Shown piece by piece: positions 28,007 to 34,445 of a stretch of 36,265 nt of DNA. The position numbers and the translations under genes were made by a program. Each line of letters begins with the position of its first letter. Within the stretch, counting starts at the first letter, position 1. The DNA is from an uncultured Clostridia bacterium. GTDB lineage: Bacteria > Bacillota > Clostridia > Lachnospirales > CAG-274. The stretch lies in NCBI GenBank assembly GCA_944376805.1, contig CALWDX010000042.1:1-36265 (forward strand), read 5' to 3'. The notes under the pieces were generated by a model. The model saw only the letters and a list, made by a program, of their open reading frames with translations, was not told the origin of the DNA and did no database searches.

Positions 28007-28300
28007 ATGAATATTACAGACGTAAGAATTAGAAAAGTTAATCAAGAAGGTAAAATGAAAGCAGTTGTATCTATCACTTTAGATAATGAATTTGTTGTTC
28101 ATGATATTAAAGTTATAGAAGGTGAAAATGGTTTATTTATAGCTATGCCTAGTAGAAAAACTAGTACAGGTGAGTTTAGAGATATAGCACACCCTATAAA
28201 TTCTTCAGCTAGAGAAACTCTTCAAAAAGCTATTTTAGCTAAATATGAACAAACTCTTTTAGATGAAGAAACTATGCAAGAAAGTGCAATTGCACAATAA
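28007..28300 (+). CDS. spoVG: Septation/sporulation regulator SpoVG
   Basis: 97 aa from ATG 28007. The sequence [20 protein letters not shown], then [18 protein letters not shown] and [20 protein letters not shown], is the canonical SpoVG fold. SpoVG is a small, conserved, nucleic-acid-binding dimer that affects asymmetric septation in sporulating Bacillus and global gene expression in other Firmicutes. AGGAGGAG lies 8 bases before ATG 28007, so the upstream in-frame TTG 28001 is not used. A long terminator follows. Confidence 0.97.
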   Translation: MNITDVRIRKVNQEGKMKAVVSITLDNEFVVHDIKVIEGENGLFIAMPSRKTSTGEFRDIAHPINSSARETLQKAILAKYEQTLLDEETMQESAIAQ

Positions 28301-28301
28301 T

Positions 28302-28357
28302 AAACTAATAATAGCTAAAGATATAGATTTATCTACATCTTTAGCTATTATTAGTTT
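28302..28357 (+). terminator. Terminator of spoVG
   Basis: 21-base arms 28302-28322 and 28337-28357 pair perfectly (core ATAGCTAAAGAT / ATCTTTAGCTAT) around a 14-base loop. It starts 1 base after the stop codon. The T-rich tail is partial. Confidence 0.8.
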
Positions 28358-28420
28358 GTTCATTTATTTTGATTAATTAATATGTATAATTAAATATTTC
28401 TAGTAAAAAAATAATAAATA

Positions 28421-28429
28421 TGTTATAAT
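28421..28429 (+). promoter_or_regulatory. Extended -10 promoter of hflX
   Basis: TGT followed by TATAAT (28424-28429). No good -35 is seen 17 bases upstream, so it would be an extended -10 type. A second TATAAT stands at 28435-28440. Confidence 0.45.
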
Positions 28430-28465
28430 TAATGTATAATAATTCTAAATAAAGGTGGGATTATA

Positions 28466-29743
28466 ATGGAAAAAAATCAAACAAAAATTTATGAAACAAA
28501 AGAAATAGAAGAAAGAGTAGTTTTAATAGGTATAGATAATGAAAAAGATTTAATGAATATAGATGCTAGCTTAGATGAATTAGAAGAATTAGTAGAAACT
28601 GCTGGTGCTACTGTTATAGGGCGTATGGTTCAAAAAAGAGAAGGCATACATAAAGCACACTATTTTGGGAAAGGAAAAATAGAAGAATTAAAAGCTTATG
28701 TAGAAGAATTAGGTGCAACAGGTATTGTATGTGATGACGAGCTTACAGCTAGTCAGATGAAAAATATGTCCAGTATGTTAAAAGTTAAAATAATGAATAG
28801 AACACTTGTTATATTAGATATATTTGCAAAAAGAGCAAGTTCAGCAGAAGGTAAAGTTCAAGTAGAATTGGCACAACTTAGATATAAATTAACTCACCTT
28901 GTAGGTCAAGGTAAAGATATGAGCCGTTTAGGTGGGGGTATAGGTACAAGAGGTCCTGGTGAAAAGAAACTTGAAATAGATAGAAGAAATATATCAGATA
29001 GAATAGCAGAGCTTAACAAGGAACTTAAATATATAGAAAAACATAGACAAGTTATGAGAGAAAAAAGACTTAAAAATAAACAACCAATAGTAGCATTTGT
29101 AGGTTATACAAATGCAGGTAAGTCTACTCTTATGAATACTATTACAAAATCAGATGTTTTGGCAATGGACAAACTTTTTGCAACACTTGATACAACAACA
29201 AGAAAAATAGAATTACAATCTGGTAGAGAATATCTTTTTACAGATACAGTAGGATTTATACAAAAGTTACCACATAATCTTATAAAAGCCTTTAGGGCAA
29301 CTTTAGAAGAAACAAAATATGCAGATGTTTTAGTACATGTTGTAGATAGTTCTAATAATTCAAGAGAAGAACAAATGAATATTGTATATAAAACATTAAA
29401 AGATTTAGATTGTTTAAACAAACCTATAATTACTGCTTATAATAAAGTAGATAAAGAAGATGTAACAAGACCTTTACCAAAAGACAACTTTGCTATGTAT
29501 ACATTAGAAATATCAGCTAAAAAAGGTAATGGTATAGAAAATCTTTTAAATACTATTGAAGATGTAGTTAAAAGTTTTAAAAAATCTATAAATATTTTAA
29601 TACCTTATGAAAAGTCTAATTATGTTGGTATAATTCACGGTAGATGTGAAATTGTACAAAATGAAAATAGAGATGATGGAATGTTTTTTGAAATATATGC
29701 AGATGAAGAAATGGAAAATAGATTAAAAGATTTTATTATATAA
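28466..29743 (+). CDS. hflX: GTPase HflX
   Basis: 425 aa. The N-terminal HflX domain has ETAGATVIGRMVQKREGIHK and HYFGKGKIEEL, then a glycine-rich linker (SRLGGGIGTRGPGEKKLEID). The G domain has G1 GYTNAGKST at 213-221, the DTVGF G3 motif and NKVD as G4, then SAKKG. HflX binds the 50S subunit and splits stalled or heat-damaged 70S ribosomes. Length and motif order are normal. AAAGGTGGG precedes ATG 28466. It is followed after 23 bases by the lipoprotein-gene remnant. Confidence 0.95.
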   Translation: MEKNQTKIYETKEIEERVVLIGIDNEKDLMNIDASLDELEELVETAGATVIGRMVQKREGIHKAHYFGKGKIEELKAYVEELGATGIVCDDELTASQMKNMSSMLKVKIMNRTLVILDIFAKRASSAEGKVQVELAQLRYKLTHLVGQGKDMSRLGGGIGTRGPGEKKLEIDRRNISDRIAELNKELKYIEKHRQVMREKRLKNKQPIVAFVGYTNAGKSTLMNTITKSDVLAMDKLFATLDTTTRKIELQSGREYLFTDTVGFIQKLPHNLIKAFRATLEETKYADVLVHVVDSSNNSREEQMNIVYKTLKDLDCLNKPIITAYNKVDKEDVTRPLPKDNFAMYTLEISAKKGNGIENLLNTIEDVVKSFKKSINILIPYEKSNYVGIIHGRCEIVQNENRDDGMFFEIYADEEMENRLKDFII

Positions 29744-29758
29744 AATCAATTTAAAAAA

Positions 29759-29838
29759 GTGATTTTACGAAAAAGAAATTAATTTTAGTAATATTGGCTT
29801 TTACACTTGTTTTAATAGGTTTTTCTAATAAAAAATAA
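29759..29838 (+). pseudogene. Remnant of a duplicated lipoprotein gene start
   Basis: Bases 29759 onward repeat the start of the next gene with an 85-base offset: GTGATTTTA(C/T)GAAAAAG is shared, including the ribosome-site context. Here the start codon is ACG (29767) instead of ATG. The frame KKKLILVILAFTLVLIGFSN KK ends at TAA 29836-29838, and the lipobox Cys is replaced (GFSN for GCFN). The copy is thus a 24-codon signal-peptide relic left by a tandem duplication or by deletion within a former paralogue. Confidence 0.72.
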
Positions 29839-29851
29839 AGAAGGTGATTTT

Positions 29852-30880
29852 ATGAAAAAGAAATTAATTTTAATTGGTGTTATATTTACACTTACTTTAA
29901 CAGGTTGTTTTAATAAAAAAAATAAAGAAGAAAGTACAACAGAAATTACAAGTGATACAACAACAGTATCAGAAGAAAGTACAGAAGATACAACTATATC
30001 TGAAGAAATTGAAGATAAAAAAGATAAAACAGAATTATCTATTTTTACAAAAGATAAACAAATAGAATATATAAAAACAGTAAGTAATAATGGTAATTTT
30101 GATAATGATGAAAAAATGCAAATGATATTAAATTTTTATCGTAAAAGACAAGATGATGAATTGCCAATATTAGAAAATGAAGAAAATATTAGAATAGAAT
30201 TTCCAAGTGATTTACCAAAAGATAGTAAAGTTAATATTATTAAAACAAATGTAAAACAAGATGGTAAAGGTGGTACAGAAAATGTAGTTGAAAATATAGT
30301 TGTAGATGTAAATAAAAATGGTGATGCAGATATTAAACACACTTTTGATAAAAAAGATAAATATTTAGATTTAATTGTATATGAAGTATTAGTAAATTGG
30401 GATGATACTTTAGTTAAATATGATTTTGCATTTAAAGTAGATAATAGAAGTATACCTAGTAATAAGCCTTTTGCAATAACAGGTTATTTATCTTCAGAAG
30501 AACAAAAAATATATGATAATTATAAAAAAGATAAAAAAATAGAGGTATTCAAAAATCTTGAACCTACAAAAGTAATAAAATATTATACACAAGCTGTAAT
30601 GGAAAAAGAATATAGTATAGCATATACTTTATATAAAGATTATGATGCAGAAAATATGACTGAAGAAAAATATATACAAAATATGAAAAGTCTTAGTGAG
30701 GATATAAAAGAAGATTATATATCTAACTTAAAAGAAGCTGGTAATGGAAAATTTATTAAAGAAGGTGAAGAAAAAGGGTATATAGAATATCAACTTCAAA
30801 TTCAACAAGGTCACCCAATGGCTATGGATATGATAAAAGATAATAATGTTTGGAAAGTTCAATATATGCCTACACAATAA
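29852..30880 (+). CDS. Lipoprotein of unknown function
   Basis: 342 aa. MKKKLILIGVIFTLTLTGCF has a lipobox LTGC with Cys19. A Glu/Thr/Ser/Lys-rich tether follows (about 20-65). A middle beta-type domain (about 100-190, IRIEFPSDLPKDSKVNII and later YDFAFKVDN) and a C-terminal part (about 235-342, KVIKYYTQAVMEKEYSIAYT...NNVWKVQYM) complete the protein. The last part looks like an NTF2/DUF4878-type fold with its ending of a short Trp-containing strand. I recognise no exact family. AAGAAGGTG precedes ATG 29852. The stop codon is the base next to the IS200 end. Confidence 0.7.
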   Translation: MKKKLILIGVIFTLTLTGCFNKKNKEESTTEITSDTTTVSEESTEDTTISEEIEDKKDKTELSIFTKDKQIEYIKTVSNNGNFDNDEKMQMILNFYRKRQDDELPILENEENIRIEFPSDLPKDSKVNIIKTNVKQDGKGGTENVVENIVVDVNKNGDADIKHTFDKKDKYLDLIVYEVLVNWDDTLVKYDFAFKVDNRSIPSNKPFAITGYLSSEEQKIYDNYKKDKKIEVFKNLEPTKVIKYYTQAVMEKEYSIAYTLYKDYDAENMTEEKYIQNMKSLSEDIKEDYISNLKEAGNGKFIKEGEEKGYIEYQLQIQQGHPMAMDMIKDNNVWKVQYMPTQ

Positions 30881-30887
30881 GTCAAGA

Positions 30888-30906
30888 CCACCCGTTCAAC
30901 GGGTGG
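30888..30906. repeat. IS200-type end hairpin (downstream of tnpA)
   Basis: CCACCCGTT and AACGGGTGG are perfect inverse complements around a single C. This GC-rich hairpin stands out in the AT-rich surroundings and resembles the imperfect palindromes bound by TnpA. Confidence 0.7.
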
Positions 30907-30986
30907 ATTGCTCTAATCCTATAAGGGTATGTTACTTGCTTTGCCTAAAGTCACACTGAATAGATTTGCCAACCGCATTTTTTCTC

Positions 30987-31012
30987 AAGCAACCCCTTAA
31001 GGGGCTTTTTTA
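30987..31012 (+). terminator. Terminator inside the IS200 element
   Basis: CCCCTTAAGGGG (30993-31004) with a following T-run CTTTTTTAT on the plus strand. It can end transcripts reading in from the lipoprotein gene and so protects tnpA from antisense transcription. Confidence 0.7.
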
Positions 31013-31387
31013 TGATTTGGCATTCTTATCACCCATAAACGTGTCCATATATTCTTTTAGTGTCATTTGGGCTGTTGCTATATCTTCTTGTAACTGATTT
31101 CTTATATATTCTTCTATTACTTTTTTAGTTTTTCCTACTATATCTACATAATATCCTTTGCACCAAAAATGTCTATTCCTATACTTGTATTTTAAATTTG
31201 CATGTTTATCAAATATCATTAAACTACTTTTTACTTTTAAATATCCCATAAATTCACATAATTTTCTTAATATTTTTCCTATATCTTCTTTTATTTTTCC
31301 ATATATCACTTGTCTTCTATATTTTGGTGCAAATACTATATGATATTTGCAATTCCACTTTATATGTGCTAAACTATTATTATCCAT
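31010..31387 (-). pseudogene. tnpA: TnpA-like IS200 transposase with internal deletion of the HUH motif
   Basis: 125 aa from ATG 31387. The N-terminus MDNNSLAHIKWNCKYHIVFA and PKYRRQVIYGKIKEDIGKIL match IS200/IS605 Y1 transposases. At residue 45-46 (KLCE|FMGYLK, base about 31250) the protein jumps from the helix before the HUH motif to the segment after it. About 30-36 residues that normally include the HIH metal motif are missing, without a frameshift. The Tyr nucleophile (Y94 in EEYIRNQ) and WCKGYYVD remain. Normal TnpA is about 150-155 residues. Without the His pair, cleavage is not expected. AAAGGAG lies 10 bases before the ATG. Confidence 0.82.
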
Positions 31388-31397
31388 TTTTGTATAT

Positions 31398-31449
31398 CTC
31401 CTTTGTTTTATATATGGTTGGTAAACCCATATATATTTTTCAACAGGAG
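31398..31449 (-). promoter_or_regulatory. RNA structure masking the tnpA ribosome binding site
   Basis: On the minus strand CTCCTGTT (31449-31442) can pair with AACAAAGGAG (31407-31398) with a 2-base bulge, around an inner hairpin TATATATGG/CCATATATA (31427-31435 and 31409-31417). The paired AAAGGAG is the tnpA ribosome site. IS200 elements are known to hold tnpA translation down in this way. Confidence 0.6.
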
Positions 31450-31488
31450 GTTCTTTTTTTATACTCATCAGCTTCGCTTTTTTTGAAC

Positions 31489-31505
31489 CACATGTAGAAC
31501 ATGTG
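31489..31505. repeat. IS200-type end hairpin (upstream of tnpA)
   Basis: CACATGT and ACATGTG pair perfectly around a 3-base loop AGA. It lies on the tnpA upstream side, as left-end hairpins do. Confidence 0.6.
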
Positions 31506-31629
31506 TTATTCTATATACAATAAGTGATTTTGTGGTACTAAATCATCTATACATATCATTGTTATTTGTATTCTATTTTTATCTTGTTTTTTTGTTATCA
31601 TTTTCTTTTTTATCATTTTGATTTTTATT

Positions 31630-31676
31630 ATAACAAAAATAGACAAAGTTGTTAATACCTTTCCTACTTTGTCTAC
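31630..31676 (-). terminator. Terminator of the GNAT module
   Basis: TAGACAAAGT (31640-31649) pairs with ACTTTGTCTA (31666-31675) around a 16-base loop. On the minus strand TTTTTGTT follows. A second, smaller hairpin GCTACTAA/TTAGTAGC (31684-31704) lies just before it, next to the GNAT stop codon, with a T-run on the plus side. Confidence 0.7.
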
Positions 31677-31712
31677 AATCTGAGCTACTAATATTTTTAG
31701 TAGCTTTTTATG

Positions 31713-32318
31713 TTATAATTTTTTTAATAATTGAACTAAATATGTCCCATCTAAGCTATCAGTTTCATCTTTATCTAATGGTCTTGACCCAAAACTTACA
31801 AAGCCATTTGTTTCATAAAATTCAATAAGTTTAACTTTATCTTCACATTCTAAATATACATGTTTGCCACCAACAATATTTTGAATTTTTCTTATATTAT
31901 CACAAGCTCTTTTTAAAAGTTCATCACCTGTTATAAGTTTATTATACTTATTATTATAATTTTTACCAATTTGAGCAATAAGTGGCATAGATATGTATAG
32001 TTGTTTTGTATCTGGATTATACTGACCGAATTTTGATAATTTTTTCCATAATGTGTTACTTACATTCTTTTTATTTATAGTAACATATTTATTACTTAAG
32101 GTATAATATGCAACTAAAACTAAGTTGCCTTTATATGATGCAAATATTAAATGGGTATGTGCTATACCTTGTTTGCAAAATTCTATAGCTTTATTATGTA
32201 AAAAGCCTTCTATATCTTTATTTAGAGGGCTTTTAAAATCAAGTAATATATTTTTAATTTCTTCTTCTTTTAGTGTATTCAAAAAATTAATAAGATTTAC
32301 TTCAGAAAAGCCTATCAA
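31713..32318 (-). CDS. GNAT-family protein, candidate toxin of a two-gene module
   Basis: 201 aa. Beta strands THLIFASYKGNLVLVAYYTL (about 55-74) match the strand pair before the substrate site in GNAT toxins, where GYYTLS is typical. GDELLKRAC (131-139), VYLECED (154-160) and FYETNGFVSFGSR (167-179) complete the fold. The acetyl-CoA loop is not a clear QxxGxG; QIGKNYNNKYN stands in its place. Translation starts at TTG 32318, which overlaps the stop codon of the 58-aa gene (TTGA), so production is coupled. The pairing suggests a toxin-antitoxin-like role, but an ordinary acetyltransferase is possible. Confidence 0.68.
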   Translation of the reverse strand: MIGFSEVNLINFLNTLKEEEIKNILLDFKSPLNKDIEGFLHNKAIEFCKQGIAHTHLIFASYKGNLVLVAYYTLSNKYVTINKKNVSNTLWKKLSKFGQYNPDTKQLYISMPLIAQIGKNYNNKYNKLITGDELLKRACDNIRKIQNIVGGKHVYLECEDKVKLIEFYETNGFVSFGSRPLDKDETDSLDGTYLVQLLKKL

Positions 32319-32491
32319 TTTTTACCACCAAAATATTTAATAATATCTTCAGGGAACAATTCTGTAAAAGTTCTATCATTTTCTAACTTTTTATCTTTTT
32401 TATTTTCAGCATTTTCTAAAGCTATTAATAAACTTTTACACATATTTTTGTTTTTTATATGAACATTTTTTAATATACTTTTTGTTGCCAT
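32315..32491 (-). CDS. 58-aa protein upstream of the GNAT, candidate antitoxin
   Basis: AAGGAGGG stands 6 bases before ATG 32491. The product begins MATKSILKNVHIKNKNMCKS, then LLIALENAENKKDKK, and ends ELFPEDIIKYFGGKN. A short strand (SILKNVHI) followed by a helix (CKSLLIALENAE) resembles the N-terminal half of ribbon-helix-helix antitoxins. The C-terminal third would be the partner-binding peptide. It overlaps the GNAT gene by 4 bases. An inverted repeat lies in its promoter, as for self-repressing antitoxins. The family similarity is from memory of small proteins paired with GNATs in Firmicutes and needs a profile search. Confidence 0.65.
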   Translation of the reverse strand: MATKSILKNVHIKNKNMCKSLLIALENAENKKDKKLENDRTFTELFPEDIIKYFGGKN

Positions 32492-32515
32492 AAAAAACCC
32501 TCCTTAATACTTATA

Positions 32516-32549
32516 ATATAATATACTACATAATTATATTATATGTGCA
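32516..32549 (-). promoter_or_regulatory. Promoter and candidate operator of the GNAT module
   Basis: On the minus strand TTGCAC (32549-32544) and TATATT (32525-32520) are 18 bases apart. A perfect 10-base inverted repeat ATATAATATA (32516-32525) / TATATTATAT (32535-32544) with a 9-base centre overlaps both boxes. This suits autoregulation, but AT-only repeats are easy to get by chance here. Confidence 0.5.
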
Positions 32550-33036
32550 AAACTATTGAAATTTAAAACTAGAATGAAGACGAAAACAAATAATATAACA
32601 TTGCACACTAATAATCATTTATTAATTAAAATTAGATAAATTAAAATAATCTTTAGTAATATATTAATATATTTATTAATAAATGTCAATAGGTGCAAAA
32701 AAATATCAATTATTTTAGGTATTCTAACTTAAAACGACAAATTTATTAATTGTTATCTATTTAATTGTAAATATATATTTATTGTAATGTACAATAACAC
32801 TTATAAATATAAATAGTTAGTATAATCATACCTAATAATATAAATTTTAGGATATAAATGAAAATTTATATGTAAATTTATTATATGATATTTAAAATAT
32901 AAATGAAAGGAGATTTAATATATATTAAACTTTAAGTAATTTAAATAATACTAATGATAGTATATATTTAATAATTAGACAATAACCATTAAAAGCAATT
33001 AATGATTTTTAAATAATCTTATATAACGTATTAAAT
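32550..33036. other. AT-rich intergenic stretch without recognised gene
   Basis: I found no open frame with a ribosome binding site leading to a plausible protein. A TTATTGTA/TACAATAA inverted repeat lies at 32779-32797, and a TATAAT-like box at about 32820-32825. An isolated GAAAGGAGATTT at about 32904-32915 is followed by no start codon, which may be the trace of a lost gene. Nothing else is clear. Confidence 0.4.
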
Positions 33037-33038
33037 AA

Positions 33039-33060
33039 AGACATAGTTTAATCTATGTCT
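33039..33060 (-). terminator. Terminator of the Eis-like acetyltransferase gene
   Basis: AGACATAG (33039-33046) pairs with CTATGTCT (33053-33060) around a 6-base loop. On the minus strand TTATTTAAT follows. Confidence 0.65.
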
Positions 33061-33105
33061 ACAATCTCAACTATATATTTTAATAGATGGTTTTTATTTA
33101 TAATA

Positions 33106-34314
33106 TTAAAAATAGTCTGAAATATAAGGAGTTTTTTGTTTAATAGAATTTTCTAACATACTTATAATAGTTTTATCTGTAGTTATTCTACCTATTTTGG
33201 ATAAATAACTAGGACGTTTATAACCCATAAGCATAGTAGTCATTGTTTGTATACTTACCATATCTTTACATTGCTCATTTATTTTGAAAGCTTTAGCAGT
33301 ACCATCTTTTTCTATTTTTAATAAAAATGTACCTTGATTACAAGTCATAATAGGGTCTATAAGAGTAAATTTCCACTCTCTTTCCATACTAGATTGTTTA
33401 AAAGGATAATTTTCAATAAACTTTTCAAAATCTACAATTCTACCCATGTAATAAGGAGTTATAGTTTCTTTTATACTAGCATCTTCTAATAAAAATGCTA
33501 ATGGTTCATCTGTATATATATCACCTGTTACTTCTTCTACCATAGAAAAATGTGCAGATATAAAATTCCATAAACCAGTTCTAGCATATTCATTATTAAA
33601 AATCATATCTTTTATATGAAATATTTCATTTTCTATCCAATATATTAAATAACCATCAGGCTCATTATTTTCATTATAGTAAATAGCAGCCATTATATCA
33701 TCAGTATCCCAAAGCCAATATTCATTCCAAGCTAATTCATCTCTAAGTATTGCACCATGTGTTTGCATAGCATATATTTCATAAGTTTTTTTCAATTCTT
33801 CACTATCAGTATCTACACGCCTTACATCACCTGGAACTTGTTTATTTTTAGGTAATTGATAATCACCTATTTGATAAGTTAGTTTATTTGATATAATTTC
33901 CCAACCTTTGCGTCTATAATATGGTATAGAATAAGGATATAAATAACATATATATTGTCCTCTTTTTTGCATATTTTTTAATGCTTGTTCTAATAATTTA
34001 TGCATTAAACCAAGATTAGAATATTCAGGGTATGTTCCTACACCAGTTAAGCCACCCATTTTATAAGTTTTATCAAATATTCTTACTTTCATAGGATAAA
34101 CAGCAACTTGTGATATAAGATTATCATTATCAAACCAACCTATAACATCAGCTTTTTCCATTGTAGGAAACTTTGCACGAATAATTTCTTTTTCTTGCCA
34201 ACCAACAGAGCTTAATTCTTGTTGTGTTACTTGAAAAACATATCTAAGAAGTGAATTATATTGTTCCATATATTCACTACCTACTAGTTTCATTTTCAAA
34301 TTTTTTTTATTCAT
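33106..34314 (-). CDS. Eis-like GNAT-family N-acetyltransferase
   Basis: 402 aa, the size of Eis-type proteins: two GNAT domains and a C-terminal sterol-carrier-like domain. The first GNAT domain has VGWFDNDNLISQVAVYPMKV and GLTGVGTYPEYSNLGLMHKL, the acetyl-CoA region, followed by YLYPYSIPYYRRKGWE, a hallmark of this family. The second GNAT part (about 180-290) and the C-terminal domain with GTFLLKIEKDGTAKAF and a C-terminal stretch follow. Eis enzymes acetylate aminoglycosides or other amines. In Firmicutes the substrate is mostly unknown. GAAGGTG precedes ATG 34314. It is divergent from the antiporter gene. Confidence 0.85.
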   Translation of the reverse strand: MNKKNLKMKLVGSEYMEQYNSLLRYVFQVTQQELSSVGWQEKEIIRAKFPTMEKADVIGWFDNDNLISQVAVYPMKVRIFDKTYKMGGLTGVGTYPEYSNLGLMHKLLEQALKNMQKRGQYICYLYPYSIPYYRRKGWEIISNKLTYQIGDYQLPKNKQVPGDVRRVDTDSEELKKTYEIYAMQTHGAILRDELAWNEYWLWDTDDIMAAIYYNENNEPDGYLIYWIENEIFHIKDMIFNNEYARTGLWNFISAHFSMVEEVTGDIYTDEPLAFLLEDASIKETITPYYMGRIVDFEKFIENYPFKQSSMEREWKFTLIDPIMTCNQGTFLLKIEKDGTAKAFKINEQCKDMVSIQTMTTMLMGYKRPSYLSKIGRITTDKTIISMLENSIKQKTPYISDYF

Positions 34315-34356
34315 AAAACACCTTCTAAATTAATTTAATTATTAAAGATAACTAAA

Positions 34357-34385
34357 ATTATACCATATTATTAAAAATTTTTAAA
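34357..34385 (-). promoter_or_regulatory. Promoter of the Eis-like gene
   Basis: On the minus strand TTTAAA (34385-34380), 17-base spacer, TATAAT (34362-34357) with extended TGG. It is back-to-back with the antiporter promoter, whose -35 begins 9 bases away at 34395. Confidence 0.6.
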
Positions 34386-34394
34386 CTAAAATAA

Positions 34395-34423
34395 TTGATA
34401 AAACATATTTTTAAATATATAAT
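34395..34423 (+). promoter_or_regulatory. Promoter of the antiporter gene
   Basis: TTGATA at 34395-34400, 17-base spacer, TATAAT at 34418-34423. Start near 34430, followed by AAAAGGAGGG. The region from 34389 through the spacer is almost identical to the promoter at 36063-36091. Confidence 0.72.
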
Positions 34424-34445
34424 AAAAATAAAAAGGAGGGTTTAA

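Larger units (their letters stand above)
30881..31510 (-). mobile_element. IS200-type insertion sequence with defective transposase
   Basis: The element contains one tnpA-like gene (minus strand) between two short palindromes, CCACCCGTT/AACGGGTGG (30888-30906) and CACATGT/ACATGTG (31489-31505). These are the sub-terminal hairpins expected for single-strand transposition. There is no tnpB. The leader carries a hairpin with CTCCT/AGGAG pairing that covers the tnpA ribosome site, as in IS200 elements. Outer boundaries are approximate. One end abuts the stop codon of the upstream lipoprotein gene. Confidence 0.75.

Noticed and set aside
31388-31468. N-terminal extension of tnpA upstream of ATG 31387
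   Set aside because: The family starts at MDNN, the ribosome site fits ATG 31387, and the extension is the masking leader structure.
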